A program made the position numbers and the translations under genes. From Bacillus sp. SLBN-46 (GTDB taxonomy: Bacteria; Bacillota; Bacilli; Bacillales; Cytobacillaceae): DNA of 64,000 nt. Location of the stretch: the NCBI RefSeq assembly GCF_031453555.1, contig NZ_JAVIZM010000001.1:3913001-3977000 (forward strand), given 5' to 3'. Below the pieces are notes generated by a model. That model made no database searches. It was given only the letters and a program-made list of their open reading frames with translations, and had not been told where the DNA came from. Below are positions 10,299-18,902 of the stretch, piece after piece; the stretch's first letter is position 1, and every line of letters starts with the position of its first letter.

Positions 10299-10754
10299 TT
10301 ATTCTGTTTTTTCTAACTCATCTAATACTCGATTTACGCGCTTTTCAAGCATTTTCATTCCGCTTCCGCCTGCTTGGAAATGTCGAAGTTTCCCTTCACG
10401 ATCGAATACATAGTAGGCAGGAACATATTGATTTTCAAGCGCTTCAGTAAGCTTATGCTCACTATCAACAAAAATCGGTTGAGTGATACCGTGTTCAGCT
10501 GCTACTTGCTTTATTTCTTCCAGGTTCAGGTCATTTTCAGAACGGGGCATATGAACGGCCACAACATTTAGCTTGTCCTTAAAATCATCACGGAATTGAT
10601 TTACCTGCGGCATCGCTTCCTTACATAAATGACAGCTAATAGACCAGAAATGGATTAATGTTGGTTTCTCACCAATTAAATCCTCTCTTGTCACTTGTCC
10701 GTTTAACCATTCTGTTGCACCCGCTAACTCCGGCATTGGTTCACGTAATTTCAT
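10299..10754 (-). CDS. ykuV: Thiol-disulfide oxidoreductase, thioredoxin-like
   Basis: A 151-residue TlpA/ResA-like thioredoxin-fold protein with the redox motif SCHLCKEAMP (CxxC) near residue 40, the cis-Pro loop QYVPAYYVF near residue 113, and no signal peptide, so it is cytosolic. B. subtilis YkuV reduces disulfides and resembles this protein. It follows the peroxiredoxin gene ykuU, which suggests it recycles or accompanies that peroxidase (inference). The ATG is preceded by AGGAGG about 9 bases upstream. A strong hairpin sits between the two genes and should lower its expression relative to ykuU. Confidence 0.9.
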   Translation of the reverse strand: MKLREPMPELAGATEWLNGQVTREDLIGEKPTLIHFWSISCHLCKEAMPQVNQFRDDFKDKLNVVAVHMPRSENDLNLEEIKQVAAEHGITQPIFVDSEHKLTEALENQYVPAYYVFDREGKLRHFQAGGSGMKMLEKRVNRVLDELEKTE

Positions 10755-10775
10755 TTGAAAATCCTCCTATTAAAA

Positions 10776-10804
10776 AGACCTAACACTTTAAAAAGGTTAG
10801 GTCT
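10776..10804 (-). terminator. Internal terminator or attenuator between ykuU and ykuV
   Basis: Perfect 9-bp arms AGACCTAAC / GTTAGGTCT with an 11-base loop; on the minus strand the stem runs straight into TTTTT and then into the ykuV ribosome site. Partial termination would make ykuU the more abundant product. Confidence 0.8.
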
Positions 10805-10823
10805 ATCTTTTGTTTGTTAAAAA

Positions 10824-11372
10824 TTAAACATTAAGTGTAGCTTGTCCAGGCTTCCAGTTAGCTGGGCAAAGACCACCAGTTTGTAATGCTTGAAGAACAC
10901 GTAGTGTCTCATCCACGTCACGGCCAATGTTGTTGTGGTTAACAACAGCGTACATTAATTCGCCTTCAGGACTGATGATGAATAATCCACGTAATGCAAT
11001 ACCTTCTTCTTCAATTAACACTCCATAGTCACGTGCTACAACATGGTTAGTGTCAGCAGCTAGAGGATAGTTCAAGTCGCCAAGACCATTTTCTTTGCGA
11101 TCTGTTTTAATCCAAGCAAGGTGAGTATGAATAGTATCAGTTGAAACACCGATAACTTCCGCATCAAGATCTTCGAACTCATCATAACGATCAGACAACG
11201 CTGTGATTTCAGTTGGACATACAAATGTGAAGTCCATTGGATAGAAGAACAATACTGTCCATTTATCATTTTTCATGTTTTCTTCAAGACTTACTTTTTT
11301 AAATTCTTTGTTTGGCATAACCGCATCCATTTCAAATCGTGGAGCTTGTTTACCTACCATACGTTCTGGCAT
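10824..11372 (-). CDS. ykuU: 2-Cys peroxiredoxin
   Basis: A cytosolic thiol peroxidase that reduces H2O2 and organic peroxides. The peroxidatic cysteine is in FTFVCPTE (near residue 52) and the resolving cysteine in GGLCPANW (near residue 169), so it is a typical 2-Cys AhpC/Prx1 enzyme, 182 residues long. An in-frame TTG at 11387 overlaps the GGAGGG ribosome site, so the ATG at 11372 (MPERMVGKQAPRF) is chosen. A near-consensus SigA promoter and a PerR-box-like sequence lie upstream. Confidence 0.94.
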   Translation of the reverse strand: MPERMVGKQAPRFEMDAVMPNKEFKKVSLEENMKNDKWTVLFFYPMDFTFVCPTEITALSDRYDEFEDLDAEVIGVSTDTIHTHLAWIKTDRKENGLGDLNYPLAADTNHVVARDYGVLIEEEGIALRGLFIISPEGELMYAVVNHNNIGRDVDETLRVLQALQTGGLCPANWKPGQATLNV

Positions 11373-11443
11373 ACCGAATCCCTCCAATAATTAAATAAAA
11401 TGAGTTTATAGCAAGTCTTAATTGCTATCTCTTTGACATTTTC

Positions 11444-11472
11444 ATTATAGGATAAAGACTATTTTGAGTCAA
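11444..11472 (-). promoter_or_regulatory. SigA promoter of ykuU
   Basis: Minus strand: -35 TTGACT (11467-11472), exactly 17 bases, -10 TATAAT (11444-11449). Transcription should start near 11437. The leader contains a small stem-loop, TAGCAA/TTGCTA, at about 11409-11427. Confidence 0.8.
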
Positions 11473-11479
11473 TATTAAA

Positions 11480-11494
11480 TTATAATTAATTTAA
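11480..11494. promoter_or_regulatory. PerR-box-like operator upstream of ykuU
   Basis: TTATAATTAATTTAA matches 12 of the 14 defined positions of the Per box TTATAATNATTATAA and lies 8 bases upstream of the ykuU -35 element. It sits in very AT-rich DNA, which weakens the case, but a peroxide-sensing repressor at a peroxiredoxin promoter is sensible. Confidence 0.4.
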
Positions 11495-11644
11495 ATAAAT
11501 ATTAATTATTAACTATAACCTAAATCTCCCTTATTAAGTTTTGCCCTATTCGCAACAGAATAAACGACGATATGTAACAATATTCTTTTTATTCTATTTG
11601 ATTTTATCATTTCTAAACGATAAGTTGAAATGATAAGGCTTGTA

Positions 11645-12775
11645 CTACAGGTAACTTTCGTTTCCTTTAAACTCGATATATGTCGTCATGGCTTTTACTG
11701 CAACATCAATTGCACTTTCATTTGGATTTAATTTGGAATGATGTAAACCGAATGGTGAATCTACACCAAGCCAAAACATCAGCCCTGGAATTTCTTTGAG
11801 CATATATCCAAAGTCTTCGCCAGTCATCGCTTCCTTACATTCAACCACACGGATATCAGTCTCTTCCCCGATGATTTCAATGAATTCTGTTGTAATTGAC
11901 TCATTATTATTTACCTGATAATACATGGAACCATAATCAATTACCGCTTTACAGTCAAAGCCTGTTTCGATCCCTTTTACCAACGCTTCTATACGTTGTT
12001 TCACCTTTCGCATCGATTCTGGTGACAACGTCCGAATAGTCCCTTCAAGCCTAGCTTTCTCTGCAATAATATTTTGAACTGTTCCTCCTGTAATCTTTCC
12101 TACTGTCACTACAGCACTATCTAATGGGTCCACATTTCTTGAGATAATTGTTTGCAACTGATTAACCAGCATGCACGCAGCAACAACCATATCATTTGTT
12201 TGGTGGGGATACGCGGCATGACCTCCCTTTCCAATGAGGTCAATGAACAATTCTGAAGTATTGGCAAATAACAACCCAGACTTTAATGCAATCGTTCCTA
12301 CAGGATACTCTGGTGCTATATGAAGAGCAAAAATCATATCCGGTTTCCATTCCTGCATAATGTCCGATTTCAACATTGGTTCTGCCCCTCCAGGACCTTC
12401 CTCGGCTGGTTGAAAAACAAATAAAAGATTATCATTAATTGGCTTCCGGATAAAGTGAGTCAACACTCCGAGAGCAATGCTCATGTGGAAATCATGACCG
12501 CAGGCATGCATATTTGAATCGTGTTTTGAGGAAAAAGATAATCCTGTTTCCTCACTTATTGGAAGACCATCAATGTCCGATCGGTATCCAATCGTTTTTT
12601 GAGGATTTAACCCCTTGAGCATGACAAATAAACCCGTCTTCCACTCCTTAATAGTTAGCCTTTCCTGTGGTAGAGATTTTAGATAAGACAACAAATACGC
12701 CTGTGTCTTGAACTCCTGGAAACCAAGTTCAGGAATTTGATGTAAATCACGTCGGATTTTAATTAATTCATTCAC
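11645..12775 (-). CDS. ykuR: N-acetyldiaminopimelate deacetylase
   Basis: An M20-family metallohydrolase that removes acetate from N-acetyl-LL-diaminopimelate in the acetylase branch of lysine and peptidoglycan precursor synthesis. Visible motifs are the metal site [10 protein letters not shown], the catalytic/metal EEGPGG and the HIAPEYPVG and [11 protein letters not shown] segments. The favoured start is GTG at 12775 ([12 protein letters not shown]), giving 376 residues and aligning with the B. subtilis protein as I recall it; GTG at 12784 is the alternative. It follows dapH, separated by an attenuator-like hairpin. Confidence 0.93.
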   Translation of the reverse strand: MNELIKIRRDLHQIPELGFQEFKTQAYLLSYLKSLPQERLTIKEWKTGLFVMLKGLNPQKTIGYRSDIDGLPISEETGLSFSSKHDSNMHACGHDFHMSIALGVLTHFIRKPINDNLLFVFQPAEEGPGGAEPMLKSDIMQEWKPDMIFALHIAPEYPVGTIALKSGLLFANTSELFIDLIGKGGHAAYPHQTNDMVVAACMLVNQLQTIISRNVDPLDSAVVTVGKITGGTVQNIIAEKARLEGTIRTLSPESMRKVKQRIEALVKGIETGFDCKAVIDYGSMYYQVNNNESITTEFIEIIGEETDIRVVECKEAMTGEDFGYMLKEIPGLMFWLGVDSPFGLHHSKLNPNESAIDVAVKAMTTYIEFKGNESYL

Positions 12776-12801
12776 TACCTTCACCCTCTTCTCTCCTATA
12801 A

Positions 12802-12832
12802 AACAAGCGTGGAGAAGCTCCACGCCTTGTTT
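12802..12832 (-). terminator. Attenuator-like hairpin between dapH and ykuR
   Basis: Arms AACAAGCGTGGAG and CTCCACGCCTTGTT (one bulge) form a strong stem followed on the minus strand by TTTTAT. It lies between the dapH stop and the ykuR start and probably causes partial termination. Confidence 0.75.
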
Positions 12833-12837
12833 TGTTC

Positions 12838-13548
12838 TTATAATTGACGAAGCTCTTGCATAATCTCAGTCTTTGATTTTGTTTTTTCGTCAATATCCTT
12901 AATTTTCTTTGCAGGTGTGCCTGCAACTACTGTGTACGGTGGAACGTCTTTTGTCACAACTGCTCCTGCAGCAACCACAGAGCCTGTACCAACTGTAACA
13001 CCTTCAAGGACTACTGCATTCGCACCGATCAATACATCATCCTCAATGACAACTGGCTTTGCTGATGGTGGCTCAATTACCCCTGCTAATACAGTTCCAG
13101 CACCAATATGGCAATTTTTACCAACAGTCGCTCGACCACCTAGGACAACACCCATATCAATCATAGTCTTCTCACCAATAACTGCACCAATATTGATGAC
13201 TGCACCCATCATTATAACTGCATTATCACCAATTTCCACCTGATCACGGATGATTACACCTGGTTCGATACGGGCATTGATGTTTTTAGTGTCTAGAAGT
13301 GGAATTGCAGAATTTCTGCGGTCATTTTCTAGTACATAATCTTCTATTTTTGCTTGATTTTCTTCTAATACTGCATTAATTTCTGACCACTCACCAAAAA
13401 CTACACCAGTATTTCCGTTAATAAACACTTTTGTATCGCTGCCAAAATCTAATCCTTCTAACTCACCCTTCAAATACACTTTAACTGGAGTCGATTTTTT
13501 ACTATTTTGAATAAAAGAGATAATTTCATTTGCATCCATCATTTTCAT
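12838..13548 (-). CDS. dapH: Tetrahydrodipicolinate N-acetyltransferase
   Basis: It acetylates tetrahydrodipicolinate with acetyl-CoA, the first committed step of the acetylase DAP pathway. The 236 residues show an N-terminal domain ([20 protein letters not shown]) and a left-handed beta-helix made of hexapeptide repeats (about residues 90-215; for example [20 protein letters not shown]). The ATG at 13548 is preceded by GGGGGC. Together with ykuR downstream and patA at 24214 the window encodes three enzymes of this branch. Confidence 0.95.
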   Translation of the reverse strand: MKMMDANEIISFIQNSKKSTPVKVYLKGELEGLDFGSDTKVFINGNTGVVFGEWSEINAVLEENQAKIEDYVLENDRRNSAIPLLDTKNINARIEPGVIIRDQVEIGDNAVIMMGAVINIGAVIGEKTMIDMGVVLGGRATVGKNCHIGAGTVLAGVIEPPSAKPVVIEDDVLIGANAVVLEGVTVGTGSVVAAGAVVTKDVPPYTVVAGTPAKKIKDIDEKTKSKTEIMQELRQL

Positions 13549-13583
13549 ATTGTTGCCCCCTATGTAGTTGATCTAATAAAGTA

Positions 13584-13601
13584 GAAGCGACTTGTCGCTT
13601 C
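13584..13601. promoter_or_regulatory. Tight inverted repeat in the dapH leader
   Basis: Arms GAAGCGAC and GTCGCTTC separated by two bases. A -10 TATAAT (minus strand, 13606-13611) lies just upstream, so the repeat would be at or near the 5' end of the dapH transcript. It may stabilise the mRNA or be an operator; the matching -35 is poor. Confidence 0.4.
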
Positions 13602-13657
13602 AGTTATTATAGAAAATACTTTAACAAACAAAAGAGTTGAAAACAAGAAAAACAACA

Positions 13658-14545
13658 TCAATCTTCTGAAGATTCGGCGATATGTTCCTTAATTAGTTCG
13701 ACAAATGCTTGAACCTGTTTTAACTGGAAAGAAGATTCATAACCAAGCAGCCAAGTATCCCGTTTTAATGCTTCATTATTCTCATTTACAAGTGGAATTT
13801 TGAAAATGTCCCTCTCCGCCTTAGTTAAGGTAATTCCTGGCAAAATAGCATAGCCAATACCATTAAAAGCCATCTGTTTACACGTTTCAATTTGGTCAAC
13901 CACAACTGTTCTCTTTGGGGACATTTTAAAATTTCGCATCCACCAATCCTGAATTTCCTGATAGTAATTGGAATCACTTTTAAACTGAATAAAAGGACGA
14001 TCGGTCGCCAAGACCTGCTCTGGTCTGGTAATTTCTCTGTCAACTAAATACAGAGGATCATTAAATAGGTGTACCTTTACCCCTTTCCAGTCCGGTGTAC
14101 CACGTATAATCCCAATATGAACCTGATCATCGTATAGGCATTTTAAAATCTCACTGCTCCACCCAGTTACTAATGAAATTTTCGCTTGTGGATATTTATC
14201 AATAAACTTTTTTAAAACTTGTGGCAGCCAATTTTGTCCTACAATTGATGCAACAGCAATTTTTAATGTCCCTGAAACGCCTGATTGAAGGGAGTGAATT
14301 GTCTCACGAACTTTCTCCTGTTTCTTTAGTACATCATTCACAAAATCAATCACATGTTCTCCAGATGGTGTTAGGGCTAACCCCTTTTGCGACCGAATAA
14401 ATAATTTCGTACCCCAATCTTTTTCAATTGTTTGTAAACGCTGAGAAAGAGCGGGTTGCGAAACAAACAGCCGTTCAGAAGCTTTTCGCATATTCATTTC
14501 CTGTGCAAGTACAGATAATAAGTGAAATTCTGATAATGAGGACAA
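13658..14545 (-). CDS. ccpC: LysR-family regulator CcpC
   Basis: A LysR-type transcription factor; in B. subtilis CcpC represses citB and citZ and responds to citrate. The N-terminal winged helix is clear (RKASERLFVSQPALSQRL, residues about 18-35), followed by the effector domain (GTLKIAVASIVGQNWLP to GYESSFQLKQVQAFVEL). Its 295 residues match the family, and its place beside the darB/ykuL and dapH genes is conserved. The start is TTG at 14545 after TTAGGAGGG. Citrate control genes are not in the window, so its targets are inferred from the family. Confidence 0.92.
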   Translation of the reverse strand: MSSLSEFHLLSVLAQEMNMRKASERLFVSQPALSQRLQTIEKDWGTKLFIRSQKGLALTPSGEHVIDFVNDVLKKQEKVRETIHSLQSGVSGTLKIAVASIVGQNWLPQVLKKFIDKYPQAKISLVTGWSSEILKCLYDDQVHIGIIRGTPDWKGVKVHLFNDPLYLVDREITRPEQVLATDRPFIQFKSDSNYYQEIQDWWMRNFKMSPKRTVVVDQIETCKQMAFNGIGYAILPGITLTKAERDIFKIPLVNENNEALKRDTWLLGYESSFQLKQVQAFVELIKEHIAESSED

Positions 14546-14568
14546 CGTAATCCCTCCTAAAAAAAGCC

Positions 14569-14585
14569 CTGTGAACTTTACACAG
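14569..14585 (-). terminator. Weak terminator after the DHA2 transporter gene
   Basis: Short arms CTGTG and CACAG with a 7-base loop, then GGC and seven Ts on the minus strand, overlapping the transporter stop codon. The ccpC ribosome site follows at once, so some readthrough into ccpC is likely. Confidence 0.45.
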
Positions 14586-16095
14586 ACCCTTCATCCTTTT
14601 TTTTCGGAATAAAAAAGATTAAAACTAGACTAATTATAGCAAATGTAAAGACCACATAATAAACCGTATGTAATGATAAAGTTAGTCCATCCTGTAAAAT
14701 CCGGCGAACCCCTCCCGCGAGTTCTTCACGCTCACTTGCCTTTAAGAGAATATTTGTATCGTCTACTGATAAAGAAGGATCTTTTTGGCTAAAGTAAGCA
14801 TTCAATCTGTTATTCAGTATTCCTCCCAGTAATGCTGCCCCTATTGTATTGCCCAGATTTCGCATGAACATGTTTGCCGCTGTTGCTATTCCTCTTTGCT
14901 GCCAGCTAACAGTACTTTGAATAGAAACAATAAATGCCGTTGATGTTAGACCCATACCTACACCTACAAAAAAGGAACCCACTGCTGCCCATATTGGACC
15001 AGAAGAAGATGACATCGTGATAAAAACAAAGCTCCCTAGGATTAAGAACACGCCACCAATTATAGAAGTTTTACGATAACCTATTGAGATAAGCATTCTC
15101 CCTGCAAGTGTAGAGGCAATTGGCCATCCAATAGACATCGTAGTTAATGTAAAACCGGCTACAATTGGTGTTTGTTCCATAACGCCTTGAACAAAAGTAG
15201 GTAGGAAGCTTGATATTCCAATTAACATAATTCCAGTAGTCAATGAAGTTATATTAGCTATAAATATGGAACGCTCTTTCCATATCGAAAATGGCATAAC
15301 CGGCTCAATCGCACGACTTTCCTGAAAAACGAATGCAATCAAGGCGAGTACTGATAAAACTAAAAGACTAACAATTTGCCAAGATCCCCATGCCCAATGG
15401 CTTCCTGCTTCTACGAGGACAAACATAAGTGAGGATATTGTAACAGTTAATAAAACCGCCCCAATATAATCAATGTCATGTTTTTTCTTTTCAACATTTT
15501 CATGAAGATACATCCATAGTCCTACTAAGGAGAGTATACCAAGAGGAATGTTTATCCAGAATACATAATGCCAGCTGACATATTGAACAAGTAATCCACC
15601 AACTGCAGGACCTGTAATGGCGGATATCCCCCACACACTTGATAGATATCCCTGAATCTTTGCTCTTTCTTCAGCTGTATAAATATCTCCGACAATAGTT
15701 GTCGCAATCGGCATGACAGCACCCGCACCGAACCCTTGAATCAATCGAAAGATGATGAGTGTTTTCATAGATGTCGCAAACCCACAAAGAATAGAACCTA
15801 ATAAGAAAATAATAATCCCAAACGTGAGAATCGGCTTTCGACCGAATAAATCTGATAATTTCCCATAGATAAGTACCGTTATTGAATTCATTAAAAGATA
15901 GGCAGAAAAAACCCAACTATAAAGTGTGAAACCACCCAAATCTGCTACTATTGCCGGCATGGCGGTTGAAACAATTGTTGCCTCAATCGCCCCCATAAAC
16001 ATGGCTAGCATTACAGACGCTAATACAAGTGGCTTTTTCGTTTGCTTTTTTCGAGCACTGCCTGCTGCGGCATTCTTAGTGGTGGTATTACTCAT
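14578..16095 (-). CDS. DHA2-family (14-TMS) MFS multidrug transporter
   Basis: A proton-coupled exporter of the EmrB/QacA type. The 505 residues begin with a short basic cytoplasmic tail (ARKKQTKKP) and contain about 14 hydrophobic helices. Motif A is GKLSDLFGRKP after helix 2, and antiporter motif C is WGISAITGPAVGG in helix 5. The start ATG at 16095 follows GAGGTGTTAGG. Substrates cannot be inferred. It stands between ccpC and darB, a position without such a transporter in B. subtilis as I recall it, so it may be a local insertion. Confidence 0.9.
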   Translation of the reverse strand: MSNTTTKNAAAGSARKKQTKKPLVLASVMLAMFMGAIEATIVSTAMPAIVADLGGFTLYSWVFSAYLLMNSITVLIYGKLSDLFGRKPILTFGIIIFLLGSILCGFATSMKTLIIFRLIQGFGAGAVMPIATTIVGDIYTAEERAKIQGYLSSVWGISAITGPAVGGLLVQYVSWHYVFWINIPLGILSLVGLWMYLHENVEKKKHDIDYIGAVLLTVTISSLMFVLVEAGSHWAWGSWQIVSLLVLSVLALIAFVFQESRAIEPVMPFSIWKERSIFIANITSLTTGIMLIGISSFLPTFVQGVMEQTPIVAGFTLTTMSIGWPIASTLAGRMLISIGYRKTSIIGGVFLILGSFVFITMSSSSGPIWAAVGSFFVGVGMGLTSTAFIVSIQSTVSWQQRGIATAANMFMRNLGNTIGAALLGGILNNRLNAYFSQKDPSLSVDDTNILLKASEREELAGGVRRILQDGLTLSLHTVYYVVFTFAIISLVLIFFIPKKKDEGSV

Positions 16096-16124
16096 CCTAA
16101 CACCTCATATCTTTAAATAAATAC

Positions 16125-16143
16125 AGCTCCCTAATTGGGAGCT
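16125..16143 (-). terminator. Hairpin after darB
   Basis: Arms AGCTCCC and GGGAGCT with a 5-base loop; the T-run on the minus strand is broken (TGTATTT), so it is a weak terminator. Confidence 0.55.
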
Positions 16144-16152
16144 TTTACTATC

Positions 16153-16596
16153 TTATTTTTTAAACCTTTTTACTACCTTGTTTAGTTGGTTTAATACCGT
16201 GCTTCTTGGGAGTATGCCCTCAAAGAAGCCTTCCTCTGTTTCTACACAAAGGAATGGATGGTTAACCAATAAATCTAAGCACAAATAGATTGAATCAGTC
16301 ACTTTTACTCGAGGTAAAGAACTCTTCATGACCTCTTCTACCCGTTTATTTTCAAGCGTTTCAAATTCAATTCGTTCAAGTCCAAGAATAGAATCCATTA
16401 TGATGGGGGTACTGATTAACCCATGTAGTTTATAATGCGGGTCTAAAACAGGTATAGCTGTATAACCACTTTTTGTTAAGACCAACAATGCATGTTCGAG
16501 ACTGTTTCCGATTTGCACATGTGCAACGCGCTCTGATGGTATCATTAATTCTTCTATCGTATACTCTAAAAATTCCCCGCTTGGAAGACTGATCAT
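16153..16596 (-). CDS. darB: CBS-domain c-di-AMP receptor DarB (YkuL)
   Basis: A 147-residue stand-alone protein with two CBS motifs (about residues 10-70 and 80-145), the architecture of DarB/CbpB. In B. subtilis and Listeria the apo form binds the (p)ppGpp synthetase Rel and, in B. subtilis, pyruvate carboxylase, and c-di-AMP prevents this. The start ATG follows GAGGAG. Its place near ykuJ and ccpC is conserved. Together with ktrC, another family regulated by c-di-AMP, it places two c-di-AMP targets in this window. Confidence 0.88.
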   Translation of the reverse strand: MISLPSGEFLEYTIEELMIPSERVAHVQIGNSLEHALLVLTKSGYTAIPVLDPHYKLHGLISTPIIMDSILGLERIEFETLENKRVEEVMKSSLPRVKVTDSIYLCLDLLVNHPFLCVETEEGFFEGILPRSTVLNQLNKVVKRFKK

Positions 16597-16690
16597 CGCC
16601 GAAAACTCCTCAATATTTGTTTTTCTACAGACTTATTTTATCATAGTTTTCGGGGGTCTGTGAAAAATTTAAATCATATTCGAAAAAGAA

Positions 16691-16708
16691 AGGAACCCGA
16701 GGGTTCCT
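16691..16708 (-). terminator. Terminator of ykuJ
   Basis: Arms AGGAACCC and GGGTTCCT with a 2-base gap, followed on the minus strand by TTCTTTTT; it overlaps the ykuJ stop by two bases. Confidence 0.8.
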
Positions 16709-16943
16709 ATTGAATCAAATCAAAAATTTCAATTGTAATCATGTCAATATTATCAAATTGATATCTTTTTGGCTTTTCCTTCTCGTTATATATTTCTAAT
16801 TCAAATGTTTCTGTTTTCGGATGAAATGTTACCTGACATTTTCTTTCACCATTTACCTCAAAATAGCGTTGCGCTGGTTCACCACTATTTGATTGTTCCT
16901 GTAGGTTTTTTAATCTTGTTAATATACCTTGAAGCTGTGACAT
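16707..16943 (-). CDS. ykuJ: YkuJ family protein
   Basis: A small cytosolic protein of 78 residues, recognisable by MSQLQGILTRLKNLQEQ and the C-terminal YQFDNIDMITIEIFDLIQ, conserved in Bacillaceae. Function is unknown. AAAGGAGAAGAAGCAA precedes the ATG. In B. subtilis, as I recall, ykuK and ykzF lie between ykuJ and ykuL; here there is only a terminator and about 100 bases, so those genes are missing from this position. Confidence 0.88.
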   Translation of the reverse strand: MSQLQGILTRLKNLQEQSNSGEPAQRYFEVNGERKCQVTFHPKTETFELEIYNEKEKPKRYQFDNIDMITIEIFDLIQ

Positions 16944-17148
16944 TTGCTTCTTCTCCTTTCAAACACAAACATAACTGTATACAGATATGTTTCTCATTTG
17001 GCCTATTTCTATCCTGATTGAAGATTTTTTCAGAATTTTACAATCGAGTGAATTTATATGCCAATATTAAAAGAATAAAATAACAAACTCCATTTGTCCA
17101 AGTAAAAATAAAGAATTAGCTATTTTTTTTAGAAAACGCATAAAAAAA

Positions 17149-17170
17149 TGGATCTCTTATTGAGACCCAT
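17149..17170 (-). terminator. Terminator of the 77-residue membrane protein gene
   Basis: Arms ATGGATCTC and GAGACCCAT (one mismatch) with a 4-base loop; seven Ts follow on the minus strand. Confidence 0.8.
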
Positions 17171-17403
17171 CAATAAAAAGTAATGGCTACAAAGAAAACG
17201 ATGAAAAGTAGTAAAGCAAAGAAAATTCCGTAGGCTAAAAAAATTGGATTTTTAATATATGCATGCTTCTGAACATGTTTTTCTATTTGAGTATCCATAT
17301 TCCCTTCAACCACTTTCTGCTGTCTACCTAAAACCAGCGTATAAATAGCCGAAATGCCAAGAATTGCAATGATTAGAATTCCAAGAATATTGATAAAACC
17401 CAT
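17170..17403 (-). CDS. Hypothetical membrane protein, two helices
   Basis: A 77-residue protein with an N-terminal hydrophobic helix (INILGILIIAILGISAIYTLVLG), a short hydrophilic loop containing QIEKHVQKHA, and a C-terminal hydrophobic helix (FLAYGIFFALLLFIVFF). ATG at 17403 follows AAAGGGG by 8 bases; an in-frame TTG two codons earlier is less well placed. It has its own terminator. I do not recognise the family. Confidence 0.65.
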   Translation of the reverse strand: MGFINILGILIIAILGISAIYTLVLGRQQKVVEGNMDTQIEKHVQKHAYIKNPIFLAYGIFFALLLFIVFFVAITFY

Positions 17404-17502
17404 TAACAAAACCCCTTTTTAATGAAGTGTTCCGTATTGACCGGCTGTAGTACCCTCTTCATTAAAATGCCACTACAGGAATCTTTCTATTCAACTGTGT
17501 GT

Positions 17503-18714
17503 TTAAAGAAGTTGATCGTGCTCAAATAAATATTGGTACGAGATATCAATAAATAGATAATCATTCCCGTTCATTGGAAAGGAAAAAGTTCGAATGGTTT
17601 CACCTGTTTCAATGTCACAATATAAATCAGACAGAATACCTTTTTGATCATGACGCATTTTTATTATGTTTTCTAAAAAATAGGGACGCCAACTCCAGTT
17701 TTTATTTAAGTACTCAGATTGGCTGATCCAGCGATCTTTATCTTTAAAAATATTTGCTGACTTTTGAAACCCATCTTCGTCACATATATACATCCTAAAT
17801 GCCACATGATCCATTTCCTTTATCAAAGCCTGAAAAAGTTCTTCATAATTTGCTTTTCTGTTTTTTATCACTAACTCCTGAACCTTTACTTGCAAGTTTT
17901 CTGCTGTAGTAAAAACAGCCTCTAACTTTTTCTTTTCATAGGAAATAAAATCATGAAATTTTTCTTTCAACCGATGCTTTAATAAGTCCCGTTCAATGAA
18001 CTCAGCAGATGGTGGGTGTAAGTAATATCCCTGATAATAATGGCCGCCATTTTTCCAAGCAAATTGCAGCTGATAACTCATTTCAATATTTTCAAACAAA
18101 AGAGTAGCACCTATTTTCCTTGCAAAAAGCGACAAGGAGAACAAAACATCATTAAAGTTCATCCCTGTTGACGTCGATTTGAGCGGATGTAAATTAATCT
18201 TTAATATGTCTGGATTAAGCTGACCTAGACGTTCAAAATAATGACTTTCACTGTCAACACTAGCAATGGCAATTTTAATACCATATGTCCTGTAATACTG
18301 CAGAAGATGGTCAAATTGATCCACATCCCCAGTGTAATTTCGATCAGAGATTTCCAGAACTATTCGCTGAAGGTTTAACCCTCTTTTCTCAAAAGCTAAA
18401 AGCTCCTGTAGAAATGGCTCACCATGTTTATACATTAATAAACCGGCATTCCGATTTAAAAACAAGCGAATATCAGGATCTAGTTCCATTGCTTTTTCAA
18501 GCGCCTTTTTAACAATTAATAAATCCACTTCGTATTTATATTCATCAGGGATTTCTTCATCTTGAAAAAATGGACCCAAGCTTATTATATTGCCTTCAGA
18601 TTGGTATCTCCCTAAGACCTCATAGGCTATTACCCGCTGTTCATCGGCACTAAAAATCGGCTGAAAATAGGGAAAGCAATTTTCAACATCCGATAGGATA
18701 TCCAAAGCATCCAT
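17503..18714 (-). CDS. ykuI: EAL-domain protein YkuI, probably catalytically inactive
   Basis: A 403-residue cytosolic protein with an N-terminal EAL domain (about residues 1-245) and a C-terminal PAS-like YkuI_C sensor domain. The EAL motif reads YEVLGR, and the metal-binding DDFG segment is replaced: the aligned stretch is IASVDSES ahead of NPDILKINL, so both catalytic aspartates are missing. B. subtilis YkuI is known to bind c-di-GMP, and I recall it as lacking clear phosphodiesterase activity. It is therefore more likely an effector that reads c-di-GMP than an enzyme. The ATG follows GGAGG by 7 bases. Confidence 0.9.
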   Translation of the reverse strand: MDALDILSDVENCFPYFQPIFSADEQRVIAYEVLGRYQSEGNIISLGPFFQDEEIPDEYKYEVDLLIVKKALEKAMELDPDIRLFLNRNAGLLMYKHGEPFLQELLAFEKRGLNLQRIVLEISDRNYTGDVDQFDHLLQYYRTYGIKIAIASVDSESHYFERLGQLNPDILKINLHPLKSTSTGMNFNDVLFSLSLFARKIGATLLFENIEMSYQLQFAWKNGGHYYQGYYLHPPSAEFIERDLLKHRLKEKFHDFISYEKKKLEAVFTTAENLQVKVQELVIKNRKANYEELFQALIKEMDHVAFRMYICDEDGFQKSANIFKDKDRWISQSEYLNKNWSWRPYFLENIIKMRHDQKGILSDLYCDIETGETIRTFSFPMNGNDYLFIDISYQYLFEHDQLL

Positions 18715-18868
18715 CTAAGTACCTCCAAAAAAATATTTTCATTATACCATACGCGTACGTGCCGTTTCTCGTTCTTTTCCAAAAGGATACCATTATAGCA
18801 ACATAGATACAATCACATCCTACATATAAGCCCTTAAAAAAAAGGGCAGATGGTGATACCAAAAGATC

Positions 18869-18887
18869 AACGCTCTGAATGAGCGTT
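18869..18887 (+). promoter_or_regulatory. Leader hairpin abutting the C39 gene ribosome site
   Basis: Perfect arms AACGCTC and GAGCGTT with a 5-base loop end three bases before GGAGG. A second, smaller stem GCCCTT/AAGGGC lies at about 18831-18847. Folding could modulate access of ribosomes. Confidence 0.45.
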
Positions 18888-18902
18888 AAAGGAGGATTAT
18901 TT

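Noticed and set aside
12917..13243. 108-codon Thr/Pro/Ala-rich frame opposite dapH
   Set aside because: Its biased composition is the antisense of hexapeptide repeats in dapH.
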